The notes beneath the pieces were generated by a model, which saw nothing but the letters and a program-made list of their open reading frames with translations, was not told where the DNA came from and did no database searches. From Ianthella basta (Eukaryota; Porifera; Demospongiae; Verongiida; Ianthellidae): a stretch of DNA of 64,000 nt. A program made the position numbers and the translations under genes. Each line of letters opens with the position of its first letter. Position 1 is the stretch's first letter. Positions 36,096-49,619 of this stretch are shown in pieces. Where the stretch lies: positions 9,232,643 through 9,296,642 of the forward strand of contig OZ025868.1 in NCBI GenBank assembly GCA_964019415.1. Reading direction: 5' to 3'.

Positions 36096-36099
36096 TGCC

Positions 36100-37045
36100 A
36101 AGTATGCTACTATCATTAAGTTAAACCTGATAGTGCGGCCCAAGTCCACTGTGAAAACCAGGCTAACTGGCAATGTTTACATGACTTTCTTGCCATACTC
36201 CCTTTAAAATTGGGAACTCAAACTCTTCGACTAATGAGGCCTCTCAGAAATTTCAGCATGCATGATGATTGTGGTATATTAGCATCCTTTAATATGTGAT
36301 TTTAAAGTATAGTTGCAGTTCCTGTTTCTGCATTAATTACTGCACACCTTAGGCTTTCTCAGCACATTCTGTAGTGTACAAATGATCCCAGAATCATGCA
36401 CCCTCTGGAACTAGTGTTTGTATTGCTATTCCTTGTATTGATTATACATAGTTACACTGAGACACTTATTGTGCCTTGCATTGCACTATGGTGGTGGTAT
36501 ATACTACAGTAAGGCTATGGATTACTAGGAGATATAGCGTCATTTCATGATGATGTCATTAATATGATGACATGACAGAAATGCATGTAATCTGTATGTG
36601 TCTTGTACGCTAAAAGTCCACTGGGCCATGCAGCCATTTCACAGCCTCTATAAGCACTCATAAACTAATTGAGCAAGATTATACTACACAGTGTAAGATG
36701 TTTCCTGAGGAATATAATAGTGAATTTTCATAACAGTGCGCAAGCATTGGGATATTTCCGATTTCAGTATTTCAGTTAATTTGGAATTCAGCCTCTGTGT
36801 AAGCTAGAGATTTCAGCACTGTGTCTGACCCCTTGGCTAGACTCCATTGTAGAATGCCTTGTGGCTGGATATATGCGCTATTGCTGAGTACAGCCACCAA
36901 GCCACCAACCCCAGCAATTCTTCCAAATTAGTTCACAATCTGTTGCATAAATGCACAGAATGCAAGCATTGATTACTCTGAGTTTATAATAATATCTTGT
37001 ACGCAATTAGCTGTACATTGTGATGAACAAATAATGGGTGTCGCA
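36100..37045. other. Spacer, nothing recognised
   Basis: Intergenic, between the B1 upstream region and a B exon-1 relic. I found no frame or repeat structure I can name. Confidence 0.5.
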
Positions 37046-37049
37046 TTGA

Positions 37050-37200
37050 TTGTTTGTTATGGCTGCCTCCTCAAACACTAGGTAGTTTGATAATGCAAGT
37101 GGTCTACGGCTCTCATCACCACATACATTCTGCTGTGGAAATGCTCTTTACCAGGAGAATAAGAGAGACTCAGAGCATGCAGAGAAGTATCCATGAGTTA
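37050..37200 (-). pseudogene. Relic of a subfamily B exon 1
   Basis: Aligns with B2 exon 1 from the leader region to about FEEAAITN: GGCTGCCTCCTCAAACAC is shared and the following bases drift. Small indels break the frame. The flank matches the 5' side of B1 (TCTCTGTTGTTGTGCACCTA). No exon 2 accompanies it directly. Confidence 0.65.
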
Positions 37201-37504
37201 GGTCTCTGTTGTTGTGCACCTATGTATATATAGAGCAAATGCATATATAGTAAAGCTGAGAATTTCATTGTGAGTGCCAGCACATCACTATGTATGGTGC
37301 ACAATGTTGCTCAATCCTTCCAGTACAGGTATACTGTAAGTGATTGTGACATCGGTAGGCAGTGGTTTTAATTCTGGTTGTGGCTTGTTCATGCAGGATT
37401 AATTGCAAACACTTAATTGTGACGTTCATTGGGTCATAAGTCATTTGTAGAATATCATGATGTTTGGGAATGATGTATTGAAAGTGGTGTGCGATGGTCT
37501 AGCT

Positions 37505-38162
37505 ATTATCATCGCACTATCCCTCACATGTTCGCATTTGTCAACTAATTAGTTAATGGGTAATGTGCAATTGATTGCTATGGGGCTACTGCAATTGATC
37601 ATGACAACTCTGGCCTCAGGCATGTTATGTCTGCAGGCACCAGCTCATTGTTTTCTGCAGCAAGTTTGCATCGAGAACCATGCAATGTTCATGCATGATG
37701 AGTACCTTCAAATTCCTATTTATATGAATGTGAATAGCAGCTTGCATGAGGGAAGTGAATAATATTATCATTGCATTGGTCTTGGTGTGATGACTGACTA
37801 TCCAGAAGAATGGTACGCTTTTTATATTGCATCAGTGCTATGCAGGAGATACGTGTCAGTCTTTAGCTTTCATGTGCACTGCAGTACTTGGACTGCAAGC
37901 TGTTTAGTAGGTGTGCTTGCAGTATGTACCTTTCACATGTACCAGCTGATAGAGTATGTATAGTTATTACTAGCTACAATATCAGTCATGCATGTGTCTG
38001 TCTCTCCTTGAAGCATAATGAACTTAAACACAACTGCTTAACCATGCAATCTCTACAGCTCTAGCCATCATTCCTAAGTCGTACACAATGCTTGTTCAAT
38101 GACATGCAAATGTCTGCTTGTACACTCTTGCTCCATGACTAAATGTGTGTCATGTCATGTCC
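37505..38162. repeat. Paralogue of the B1 3' flank
   Basis: Similar to 33175-33829 over most of its length (e.g. GATCATGACAACTCTGGCCT, CTTGCATGAGGGAAGTGAAT). With the gene bodies, this shows that B1 and B2 arose by duplication of a unit of over 2 kb including flanks. Confidence 0.8.
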
Positions 38163-39775
38163 TCAAATAGAGTCATATCCAATCTTGAGCTCATTAACCA
38201 CCTCCTCATTCTGCTTGGTCAGTATTGCCTGCCACCACATTGCACTCAGTCTCTTTAGAATCACACCAGTGAGGCACATGCCCAAAGGGAGTACCACTTT
38301 ATTTAGAGCAAACAGTAAACTTCCCTGATCTGTGCCAATGTTGATGATGTACCCAGAGGATGCCACCACCAGTGTGAAGAGGAACATGGCAATGAGCAAG
38401 ACGACAAGTGAAACTCCATGAAGGATTGTCTGACTCTTCTCTTTATTACATGTTCCCAGTTGTGGCCAGAGACTTGGCAGTGCAAAGAGAATAGCAAGGA
38501 TGTGTACCATGCAGAAGAAACAAAACACGGCCAGGACAATGTTGGTAGTGATGATAAATGGTGCTGCACCGAGTGCTAGGATGAAGTAAGTAGCATGAAT
38601 ACACACTAACTGTACAGCAGAGAGTGACATCATGAGGAACAGTGTGCAGACAAGCCAAGCAGCGAGTCTTATGTTTCCACAGCAGGCCAGTCTTGCTGGT
38701 GCCAAGTAGATACAAGGTACAGTTATAGTGCATTTCCTTCCATAATACAGAGCTATTGGCATCTCAATTATGATGGAAAATATTCCCATCCCAAGTGCAG
38801 CTCCTGACATTTGTGGATGATAGTAAACAGTGATTGCAAATGAGTACATGTCCACTGCAAAGAGCACAGCCCAGAACATGGATGCTGCTGTAGTGATTGC
38901 CCAAAATGTACTGAATGCTTTTGATAATGTATGTTGAAGCTCCCTAGGTACCTCGGGTAACAGTTTCTGGAGCATCATGATTGTCCCAAGGCATACAAAG
39001 GATATTTGCAGCACAGTGCTGAAGGCAAATGCATATCTGAGACTACTTATCTTTCGTTTCATTGCCAAGTGGTCACGATTTGAAGATGTTGGATAGATGT
39101 CAACATCTTCTGCTTTCCTTCCACAGCACTTGAGTACGAATCCAAGATTCTTCTTTTCATGTACATGACCCAAGGCATAGTTGTTAACCTACATAATAGA
39201 CATTTGTTAGTTTTCAAGAATATCACTTGTTTGCATTATATGCATTTTAGAATGAAGTATTTATCAATTAAGCCTCTCCCAAACAAGGATAAAAGGCACC
39301 ATGAAAAACTTACTGTCATTGTCATTTCATTAAGGAAACTGAACACATGCTCTGGACATGGTCTTGGTACAGTAAGTGTCGCTGTTGGTGACTTCCAAGA
39401 CTGAAGGTTGTTAAGAGCATAGTAGGTCATTTTGTTCAACAGACTTGGTTCATACAACATGAACACTGGAGAGTATGTCCATAGCCAGAGCTCACTGGAG
39501 CAGTTGGGATCACTGGAGATCCTCTGCATGGTCCCATTGGCAAGGCGGACTTGGTAGATGATTGCTATGGAGTAGGGAAGTGGTTGGTTGGGAGGATACA
39601 ATGTGCTGAACAAGGCGTGGATGTTGTCTGAGCTGTTGGTGATGGCTGCCTCCTCGAACACAGGGTATTTTGAGACACAAGTGATATTCTGGCCCACTTC
39701 ACCACACTCTGTTACTGTAGCACTCCATACCAGTAGGACAAAGGTGACTAGAAGTAGAAACGTAGCCATGAGCAC
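38163..39775 (-). CDS. Seven-TM receptor-like protein, subfamily B, member B2
   Basis: Exon 1 is 39775 down to 39314 (154 codons) and exon 2 is 39188 down to 38163 (341 codons plus stop), phase 0, 495 residues; the intron is only 125 bases. The leader MLMATFLLLVTFVLLVW is followed by an ectodomain with three cysteines (ITCVSKYP, PNCSSE, RPCPEH) and N-glycosylation sites NIT, NSS, NGT, NCS. The motif LYPPNQPLPYSIAIIY...NGT...ELWLWTYSP parallels FYPVNG...VYFLNYTG...YLWTTQ of subfamily A. Exon 2 encodes a basic stretch, then seven hydrophobic segments, and a tail ending NELKIGYDSI. It is the most intact B member and of unrecognised family. Confidence 0.86.
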
Positions 39776-40194
39776 TTCAGTGTCTTCTGAGAGGCTGTAC
39801 TGCAGATGTAGTGAAGCGGGAATTTTACTTTGATTGTCAGTACATTACCATATATGGTGATGTTGCACTACTCTTCCCATTGTAGGAAAGTTATGTATTT
39901 CAGTTTGCACAGTACATTAAACGTTATAGCAAGACATATTGAAAATGCTTTGTATGAGAGCTTATGATAACATATTGGCAAAACATGTCCTGGGACCAGC
40001 ACCTTACAGACAGGTCATGATGTATTATGTATATACACACTTGCACATGCACACACACCCCACACACATCCATAATTGCAGAATCACGAGCACATATGCA
40101 TGCAAATGTACAACATACACGTACACACACAGTACAACTTCTGCTAATGCATTAACTATACTCCTATTGCTCATGGTCAGTTTTCTGCTATCCT

Positions 40195-41075
40195 CAAATT
40201 GAGTAATATCCAGTCTTGAGCTCATTGTCCTCCTCCTCATTCTGTTTGGTCAGCATCACCTGTCACCACATTACACTGTCACCACATTGCACTCAGTCTC
40301 TTTAGAATCACACCAGTGAGACACATACCCAAAACAGAAACCACCTTTTATACGAACAGAAAACTCTATGATCTGTGCCTATGTGTCAATGATGTTCCTA
40401 GAGAATGCCACCACCAATGTAGAGATGAACATGGTAAAGAGTAAGACGGCAAGTGAAACTGCCAGAAGGAACTGTCTGGCACTTCCCTTTATTTTAGGCT
40501 CCCTGATGTGGCCTAAGACTTTGCAGTGCGAAATGGATACAAGACAACAGAAGGAACATAAAATAAGAAATGCTGCTGCACCATATATGAGGTATGTTGA
40601 CACAAACTGCACAGCAGTGAGTGACATCAAGAGGAACAGTGTACAGACTAAAAGAAGTAGCAAGTCTTGTCTCTAGCAAGTGCTTCCACAGCAGGCCAGT
40701 CTTGCTAGTGCCAGGTATTGTTTAAATGCAAGGAGCAGCAATGGCGTATTAATTGTCTTCCAAAATACAGTGATAGCTCTTTGAATCAAGGAGGCAAAAT
40801 GAATAATGTCAAGTGCAGTACATTCCTACCATTAGTTTTTGACGGTGAGCAATGATTGCCAATGAGTATAATATTAAGACCACTGTTGCAATCTTAATGT
40901 AATTAAGACAAGAACGTTGCTGTAGTGAGTGCCCAACATGTACCAAACACTTTAGAGAGTGCACGTTGAGACTTCCCAATCACCTTTGGCAACAGGTTTT
41001 GGAGAACATTATGTTTCAAGACATGCAATAATGATTTGCAATATTGTACTGAAAGAGACTAAACTGGGGAAACAT
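40195..41075 (-). pseudogene. Degenerate subfamily B exon 2 (B5)
   Basis: Pieces align with B2 exon 2 from the C-terminal tail (40199) to the first membrane segment (about 41060), with a 20-base local duplication (TGTCACCACATTRCACT twice near 40262-40290), several indels and broken frames. A 94-codon open piece at 40379-40663 keeps TALFLLMSLTAVQ-like sequence. No exon 1 is found upstream. Confidence 0.8.
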
Positions 41076-41099
41076 AATAATGCAGTCATGAGTTGAGAG

Positions 41100-42600
41100 A
41101 CCTACTTAAAGTTGATGAGCAAGAGAGCATTGAAATTGGTAAAGTGTTTGCTGTTCAAGCTGAAAGTGTGGCAAGGGTACTACTTAAGTAGGCAGCCATT
41201 CTGTGGTATTATACTAGTCTTGGAGGCTGCATGGTGCTTCATCCAGCATCTTCATGCTGTAGCTCATGATCATGTTATTCAATGTTACGAGACATTCGCC
41301 ACTCCCCCACTAGCTATACATATATACGTTAAGTATATATGTATAGCTTGTAGATAGCTAAATTATGTGAGGGCTAGGTGTCACATGAGTACAGTCACGT
41401 TAGACGTAGCTACTGCATGGGCTAGCAATTGTCCTCCCCTTTTAGCTAGTAGAGTGTCTCCTGCACTTTCATGCGTATAGCTTCAGTACTAATAGTGCAT
41501 GCACAAATGCATGGGACTATACCTGGCAACCCACGTACTCATGTGCTTGCACCACGCTGCATACGTACACACCACATGCATTGTATATATACAAGTAGTA
41601 GTGCCTTGCAGTTTGACTTACACCATAAACACGGCTGATACTGCTATACCATGGCATGTGTGTTAAAGCTAGCAAATTGGATGGCTATAGTACAAACAGG
41701 AATCAAAAAATTAGCTTTATGACATTCAATTATTCATTGCTTGCTGAAAACGACAATTCAGTTTATACTGTGCAAATTTAACATATACATACTGTATAAG
41801 GTGGTAACGTCTGCTAGCTAGTCACTCAATGAATGAAGTAGTAGTCTGTGTGTGCATAGAAACCATGCAATAATCAATGCTGATACTTGTATTGTATATA
41901 TACCGTCATGTAACATATCACTGTAAACAAGGTTGCACAATATACAGTATGCATACCCAGTGTCATACATATGCTAGCCCACTTAGCACATACAATTGCA
42001 AAATCATATAATTATATTATTTTATGCACACCTCGCATTGAAGTGCAAGACAGAATGGTAAGATGCAGCTGTGCGTCTGTCAGAGGTAGGGTGCATCTAT
42101 GCTATGCAACTCACATGCAAAGGTGATTGCACATGTATACGTATTCATCGATCACTACTGGTAAACAATACAAACTGTACACATTTGAGCAAGTAAATTG
42201 ATAATGCTAACTGAATAATTATAATCTACATTACTTGCTGCTCTTGACTACCAAACGATTCTGCTGTGAGAATATAAAACTGCGCTACTTGGGGCATAAT
42301 GAAACCTATGTCTATTAAATATTTCACTCAGTTCACTACGCATACAGTTCAAACAGCTCTACTGCTACGTCTTCATTTTCTATGGCTTAAACTTGGTACT
42401 CACACAATTGACCGTCAGAAAGTGCTGGTGTCGGAAACGCCTGTGTTCGGTGCTGGAGCAGAGAAGTGCATCAAAGGTGCAATTTTCTGTTACTAGTTAT
42501 ATGATCATTTCTTTCAATATAATATAAGACTGAAAATGATATAATTATGTAATAATATAGAGAAAGAGAAAAGAAACAGCTACACAGATCATGTATATCA
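41100..42600. other. Spacer, no gene seen
   Basis: AT-rich and dense in TGCATG/TATATA strings. I see no coding frame with support and no terminal repeats. Confidence 0.5.
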
Positions 42601-43720
42601 TTGCCTGCACTAATATACAGTCTAGTCTACAGTCCCATGTCAACACCCCCATGGAGCCCAGTATGACCGCCGCGTCCCTCTCTGAAAAGCCACAGCAATT
42701 CTTTGTTGGAGATGGTGGTGGGAGAGGGGCTCCTGGGTGGCATCCATGATGCGTCGTCCGAGGTCTCGGATGAAACTGAGAGCTTCTGGGCCAAATGCAC
42801 TCTCCACTGCTACGGGCACGAAGTGGTGACTGGGCTCCAGATGGACGTACTTGGCTTTCTTCCTCCTCTCTGCCTCGCTTGCCACTGCCCCCACTTCTCT
42901 GGCTGCAACTGCACTGTAGGAGGTGGCCAGGGTGTCCAGGCGGTAACATCCCATACTAGCCTTTTACGTGCCCTCCAAGGCAGGATGGAAGCCCTGCCTG
43001 GCCTCTTGGCACTTGCCATCTGACCAATATAGGCCTGTTGGCTCCAGATGGCAGGGGATCTTGGCAGATCCAAGGGATCTCTGTATGATCCCTGGCCATT
43101 GATCTCAGCATGACGGCGGTGGCGACCCCTGCTGTAGCGGCAACTGAGGCCATGGGTTCCCAAGCTGTCCACCTCACTTCCACAATGCCGGCAGTGATGG
43201 GGTTCGCAGAGAGACAGGCCGAGTCGTAGTCCCACTGCAACCTGAATGACATTGTTGTCCATGCGCAGACCAAGGGATGACACTGGTAAGGCATCCAACC
43301 ATGCTTCAGATTCCTATGTCGCCACCACTAGTAGACGAGCACGGGTGCTTTAGTTGGGAGCTGCCTCCAAGAGGGCATCACACGATGCTTGTATCCGGGG
43401 GGAGTCTCAAGCTTTCTGACGACAAGCAGAGGTCCCCAATGGAGGTAGTTCCTCATGATCCTGTTGCCAGCTCTGCAATGGGGTCGGGACATCCTGCAGC
43501 CCCAAAGGGAGGATCTGGTGGACAAGTTCTGAGCAGCCTGCAGCAGAAGCCAAGAAGGCAGAAGGTGCCAGCTGGGCTGCTCTTCGAACACCGATCCCTC
43601 CAGCACTGATGGGGAGTGATGCCTGGTGCCAGACAGTGTCATCCTTGAGGCAGGCGTTGGTAATTTCTCTGAGTATGGATTGGAGGAGTTCATCATAGGA
43701 CACAATTCATGCGGAGAGAA
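42600..43720 (-). mobile_element. Retroelement RT-protein C-terminal remnant (broken)
   Basis: Minus-strand frames carry a reverse-transcriptase C-terminal pattern (GGIGVRRAAQLAPSAFLASA), then a CCHC cluster (CRHCGSEVDSLGTHGLSC), then a segment with LVWD and SHHFVPVAVES as in the nuclease-like C-terminus of non-LTR-type elements widespread in invertebrates. The copy is broken in several places and lacks its 5' part. GC content is well above that of the flanks. Exact family not assigned. Confidence 0.8.
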
Positions 43721-44325
43721 AGCATGGGGTGTGCAAAGTACGTATATTACGTAGTACGTTTATTTCAATAGGTGCATAAAAATGGTGCAGAATGTGTATG
43801 CAAAGGCGCACTTCTATGTTAGTAGTTGTATGATGATTATTTTATTGCATGCGCAATAGGTGCATGTGATGAGTGTTTATGCAGAAATAATTTAATGATT
43901 CACTCTTTTACACAGCTAATCATTGCCGTATGTGTGGCAGATATGTATCACTCTTTACAGCTTTCATTGTATTCGCTAAATGGCAAGCTGCAGTTCAATA
44001 GAATAGTGTGTTTGCAATACTTTTCACACCAGCTGGTGCGTGTGCATGTTAAGTAGCTACAGTGTCAGTCATGCTTGTGTCGGTCTCTCCTTGAAGCATG
44101 ATTACAAACTTATACAAATGAAACATGTTTTACAGCATAATTATATATCCTTCCTAAGGTGTAAAGTACATTGTGTTTACAAGCAGAATATAGCAGGAGC
44201 ATGTGCCCTGGATATAGCTATAATTATGATTGTACACAATGCTTGTTCATGAAAATTAATGTCTGCTTTTGCTCAAAGGAGTTGTACTCTTGCTCTATGA
44301 CAAAGAAATGTGTTGTGTGCTGTTG
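43720..44325. other. B3 3' flank
   Basis: Partly similar to the B1 and B2 3' flanks (TTTTCACACCAGCTGGT, CAGTCATGC..TGT..GTCTCTCC). No gene is seen. Confidence 0.55.
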
Positions 44326-45942
44326 TCAAATGAAATTGTATCCAATACTGAGCTGGTCAGCCTCTTCCTCATTCTCTTCGGTCAGTATTGCCTGCCACCA
44401 CATCGTACTCAGTCTCTTTAGAATCACACCAGTGAGGCACATACCCAAGGGGAGTACCACTTTATTCAGAGCAAACAGTAAACTTCCCTGATCTGTGCCA
44501 ATGTTGATGATGTACCCAGAGGATGCCACCACCAGTGTGAAGAGGAACATGGCAATGAGCAAGACGACAAGTGAAACTCCGTGAAGGACTGTCTGACACT
44601 TCTCTTTTTTGCATGTTCCCAGTTGTGGTCCGAGGTTTGGCAGGGTAAAGAGAATAGCAAGGATGTGTACCATACAGAAAAAGCAAAAAACGGCCAGGAC
44701 AATGTTGGTAGTGATGACAAATGGTGCTGCACCGAGTGCTAGGATGAAGTAAGTAGCATGAATACACACTATCTGTACAGCAGAGAGTGACATCAGGAGG
44801 AACAGTGTGCGGACAAGCCAGGCAGCGAGTCTTCTGTTTCCGCAGCAGGCCAGTCTTGCTGGTACCAAGTAGATACAAGGAACAGTTATAGTGTGTTTTC
44901 TTCCATAGTACAGAGCGATTGGTATCTCAATTATGATGGAAATTATTCCCATCCCAAGTGCAGCTCCTGACATTTGTGTATGGTAGTAAACAGTGATTGC
45001 AAATGAGTACATGTCCACTACAAAGAGCACAGCCCAGAACATGGATGCTGCTGTAGTGATTGCCCAAAATGTACTGAATGCTTTTGATAATGTATGTCGA
45101 GACCCCTTAGTCACCTCGGGTAACAGTTTCTGGAGCATCATGATTGTCCCAAGGCATACAAAGGACATTTGCAGTACAATGCTGAATGCAAATGCATATC
45201 TGAGACTAATTATCTTTCGTTTCATTGCCAAGTGATTACCATTTGAAGACGTTGGATAGATGTCACAGATTTCTGCCTTCCTTCCACAGCACTTGAGTAC
45301 AAATCCAAGATTTGTCTTTTCATGCACATGACCCAAGGCATAGTTGTTAACCTACATAATAGAAATGACAGACGTTTGTTAAATTTCAAAAATGTCACTT
45401 GTTTGCATAACATACATTTTAGAATGAAGTATCTATCAATCAAGCCACTCCCAAACAAGGATAAAAGTGCACCATGACAAACTTACTGTCATTGTCATTT
45501 CATTAAGGAAACTGAACACATGCTCTGGACATGGTCTTGGTACAGTAAGTGTCACTGTTGGCGACTTCCAAGACTGAAGGTTGTTAAGAGCATAGTAGGT
45601 CATTTTGTTCAGCAGACTTGGTTCAAACAACATGAACACTGGAGAGTATGTCCATAGCCAGAGCTCACTGGAGCAGTTGGGATCACTGGAGAGCCTCTGC
45701 ACGGTCCCATTGGCAAGGCGGACTTGGTAGATGATTGCTATGGAGTAGGGAAGTGGTTGGTTGGGAGGGTACAATGTGCTGAACAAGGCGTGGATGTTGT
45801 CTGAGCTGTTGGTGATGGCCGCCTCCTCAAACACAGGGTATTTTGAGACACAAGTGATTTTTTGGCCCACCTCACCACACTCTGCGACTGTAACACTCCA
45901 TACCAGTAGGACAAGGGTGACTTGAAGTGGAAATGTAGTCAT
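44326..45942 (-). CDS. Seven-TM receptor-like protein, subfamily B, member B3
   Basis: Exon 1 is 45942 down to 45487 (152 codons, leader MTTFPLQVTLVLLVWSVTVA) and exon 2 is 45351 down to 44326 (341 codons plus stop), phase 0, 493 residues. The ectodomain is nearly the same as in B2 (KITCVSKYPVFEEAAITNSS, LYPPNQPLPYSIAIIYQV, ELWLWTYSPVFMLFEPSLLN). Exon 2 has the same seven segments, differing from B2 mainly in the cytosolic loops (HTITVP for CTITVP, CKKEKCQTVLHG) and in the tail (EADQLSIGYNFI). Both frames are open and both splice sites canonical. Confidence 0.86.
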
Positions 45943-46349
45943 GACTCTTCTGTGTGGCTGTACTGCAGATGTTGTGAAGTGGAAACTTCATTTGAGGTGC
46001 CATTACATCACCATATATGGTGATGTTGCTCTACACTCTTCCCATTGTATGAAAGGTATTGTGAATCTACAGGCAATATGGTTTTGGTTTCTGCTCATTC
46101 ATGATCATGTGGGCTTACACTTGAACACAATAAGCTGTTGCGTATTTCAATTTCTATGTAGATGTTATTGCAAGACACATTGAAAGTGTTTTGTATGGGG
46201 GTCTATGATGAAATACTGGCAAAACATGTCGTGGGACCGGCACCTTGCAGACAGATAATGATGTATTATGTAAACTATTATGCACCCATGCACATACACC
46301 CCAAACACATCCACAATTGCAGAATCATGAGCACATGATTATACGCACA

Positions 46350-46990
46350 AATGCACAAACTGTCTGAACTGTCTCTTTATTGCATGCTTCCAGTTAATTG
46401 TGGCCTTGGACTTGGTGATGCAAAGAGAATGCTAAAGATGTGCACCACATGCAGACAGAGCAGAAATGGCTTAGGCAATGACAGTAGTGATAGTAATTGG
46501 TACTGCACCTCTAATGCTAGGATGAGGTATGTGCCATGAATACACAGTAACTGTACAGCACAGAGTGACATCAGGAGGAACAGTGTGCGGACAAACAAGG
46601 CAGCAAGTCTTCTGTTTCTGCAGTAAGCCAGGCTAGTGCCAAGTATGTAAATGCAAGGAACAACAATAGTGTGTTTCCCACTGGAATACTGTGAAATAGG
46701 TCTCTGAATCAAGGTGGAGGAATGAATGTGCTAAATCCAGTTCCTAAATGCAGTCAAAGTTCGCTATCACAATATAACCAAGAACATGGATGCTGCTGTG
46801 GTGACTGGCCAAAATGTGGTAATTATAATGCTTAGAAGATGTATGTCGAGACTTACTGATCGCCTTGGGCATAATGTTATGGAGCAACATGATTGCTGCA
46901 AGGCGTACAAAGGCACTTTTGCAATATATATGTACTGAAGGATAATAGACTGGAGTGACGGATACAGTCACAACCCACTTAAATTTGACA
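46350..46990 (-). pseudogene. Degenerate subfamily B exon 2 (B6)
   Basis: Aligns with the middle of B exon 2: LCAVQLLCIHGTYLILAL, an ARL-like region, then the segment around GCTGCTGTGGTGACTGGCCA and further towards the first membrane segment. The frames are broken and the C-terminal quarter is missing. It most resembles B5, so the two may share one decayed ancestor. Confidence 0.75.
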
Positions 46991-47831
46991 AGCAAGAGCT
47001 AGAGCATTGAAACTAGTCATGAGTTTGAGATATTCCATACTCAGCCACTAGCTATAAGGCGTATAGCTACACATGTGCACTGCTTGTAGATAGCTAAAGT
47101 TATACAGAGCTGTAAATCTCAGATTAGTGTAGTCATGCTACTGCATAGCCTAGCAAGTGTTCTCTCTTCGCAGCTGGTAGAGTATCTCCTTAGATAGTTA
47201 CATTTGTAGTTGCAGCCCATTCAAGTATGTACTAACAAATGTCCCTACAAACACATGCAAACACACATGCACACACACAGCACATTACCTTCCCATGCAC
47301 CCACCTTACTCCACACACAGCTGACATGGCTTGCACCATGCTGTATACTATACTGTATATTATATGCTGCATTTCTTGTACACTAAATATTTTATTAAGG
47401 ACAGCTTAATTCATAATCTGTTGTGACTGTTTAAATATTTCCAGCTAAATATGTGCATAAACAAAATAATGAAGATAATAATGGTGTTAGGATATGCGAT
47501 TGCATTCCTAGTGGTCTTTCTTGCAGCTCCATGCCCAAGCAATGAGCTAGTGGTCGTAAAATTACAGGATATTCAATTATTGCGCTTCCAGGCGGCACAT
47601 GCTCAAAATGGTTATGCAATCATTTTGTATGATGGTATCTTCTCAAACCAGAAGCTCATGAATAACTGATACATTCATGCAAAACAGCTAACGTTTATGT
47701 TCTAGTCACACATGCATGTCATATGATGAACATGTCTGTTAGTGCTGCTATCTAAGAAATGCCCTACACTACATTCACGTACATGCATATGAACTTGTAT
47801 TCTAATTCTAAGAAATGTGTTTCTGCTTTTC
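46991..47831. other. Spacer, nothing recognised
   Basis: Lies between B6 and B4. Contains ACACACATGCACACACACAG-like short CA tracts near 47255 and no supported coding frame. Confidence 0.5.
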
Positions 47832-49541
47832 TCAAATGGCATTATATCCAATCTTAAGCTGATTAACCTCCTCATCCTGCTTAGTCAGCATTGCCTGCCA
47901 CCATATTGCAGTGAATCTCTTCAGAATCACACCAGTGAGGCACAAACCCAGAGGGAGAACCACCTTGTTTACAGCCAACAGAAAGCTTCCTTGATCTGTG
48001 CCAAGGTTGATGATGTACCCAGCGGATGCCACCACTAGTGTGAAAAAGAACATGGCAATGAGTAAGACAACAAGTGTAACTCCTTTTAGGGTTGCCTGAC
48101 ACTGCTCTCTGCTGCACGCTCCTAACTGCGGCCAGAGACTCGGCAGTGTAAAGAGGATAGCAAGGATGTGTACCATACAGAAGAAGCAGAAGGTGGCCAT
48201 GGCAATGTTGGTAGTGATGACAAATGGTACCGCACCAAATGCCAGGATGAAATATGTGCCATGAATACACACTAACTGTACAGCAATGAGAGACATATGA
48301 AGAAACACTGTGCAGACCAGTGAACCAGCAAATCTTCTGTTTCCACAGCAGACCAGCCTTGCTGGTGCCAAGTAGATACAAGGAACATTAAAAGGGTATT
48401 TTCTTCCGAAATATAATGCCACGGGTGTCTGAATCATGGTGGAAAAGCTGAACATTGCAAGTGGAATGGTTGTAAGGTGTGGATGGTAGTGGACAGTGGT
48501 AATGAATGAGTACATGTCCACAGCCACAAGGATGACCCAGAACACAGACAATGTTGTGGTGATGGCCCAAAACGTGCCACATGTTTTGGATGGTTTGTGT
48601 TGAGACTTCTTGGTCACCTTGGGCAGCCAGTTATGGAGCAACACAATAGTTCCAAGGCATACAAAGATGATTTGTAGCAGAGAACTAAAGGAAAGTACAT
48701 ATCTAAGCCATCTTATCCTTCATTTCAGTACCAAATGGTCACCTTGTGAAAAAGAAGGGTGAATGGCACAGTGTTCTGCCTTCTTTCCACAGCAGTAGAG
48801 CATACTCCTCCAACACCCGTGCAAGATAATGAATTGTGCCTATTCAGCAAACAATATGTACAAGTGAGTAACATGGCTAAGACCTGCGTAAACTATGGAA
48901 TACAAGAAATTATGGTCAAGTTTTTACTACTCTGGGCAATATGCAGCAAACATTTACTAACAAGGTTTTTGAGTCTTTCAGAGGCATAATATTACTCTTG
49001 AATTGTGATGATGACATTTGCACTTATCCTATAGTTTCCCAGAGTCTATTATATATACATTTAAGTGTGCAGATTCTTAGCTCACTGTCATTGTCATTTC
49101 ATTTAGGAACCTGAATGTAACATTCAGGCACGGTCTTGGTACAGTAAGTTTCACTGTTGGTGACTTCCAAGACTGAAGGTTGTTGAGAGCATAGACTGTC
49201 ATCTTGTTCAGCAGACTTGGTTCAAACAACATGAACACTGGGGAATATGTCCATAGCCAGAGCTCACTGGAGCAGTTAGGATCACTGGAGAGCCTCTGTA
49301 TGGTCCCATTGGCAAGGTGGACTTGGTAGATGATTGCTATGGAGTAGGGAAGTGGTTGGTTGGGAGGGTACAATGTGCTGAACAAGGCGTGGATGTTGTC
49401 TGTGTTGTTTCTGATGGTACCCTCCTCAAACACAAGATATCTTGATGCACATGTGGTGCTCTGCACTACTTCACCACGTCCTGCTGCTGTACTGTTCCAT
49501 ACCAAGAAGAGAAGGAAAACTAGAAGCGGAGAAGCACCCAT
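47832..49541 (-). pseudogene. Seven-TM receptor-like gene, subfamily B, member B4 (early stop in exon 2)
   Basis: Exon 1 is 49541 down to 49086, open for 152 codons with leader MGASPLLVFLLFLVWNS and the usual LYPPNQPLPYSIAIIYQV...ELWLWTYSP ectodomain and donor GTGAGC. Exon 2 is open from about 48717 to 47832, but a TGA at 48720-48722 replaces the CGA seen in B3, and the 5' end of the exon (VNNYALGHVHEK part) is degraded before CCGKKAEHC. It is therefore probably a pseudogene, unless a different splice skips the stop. B4 exon 2 is the most divergent among B1-B4 (HNWLPKVTKKSQH, GSFLLAVNKV). Confidence 0.75.
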
Positions 49542-49619
49542 CAGTGTATCTTTCCTCGTTATCTGTTGCAGTCTCTCCCACTCTGTTCTTGTTGGTATAA
49601 ATGCAGCTGCTGAGAGCAT

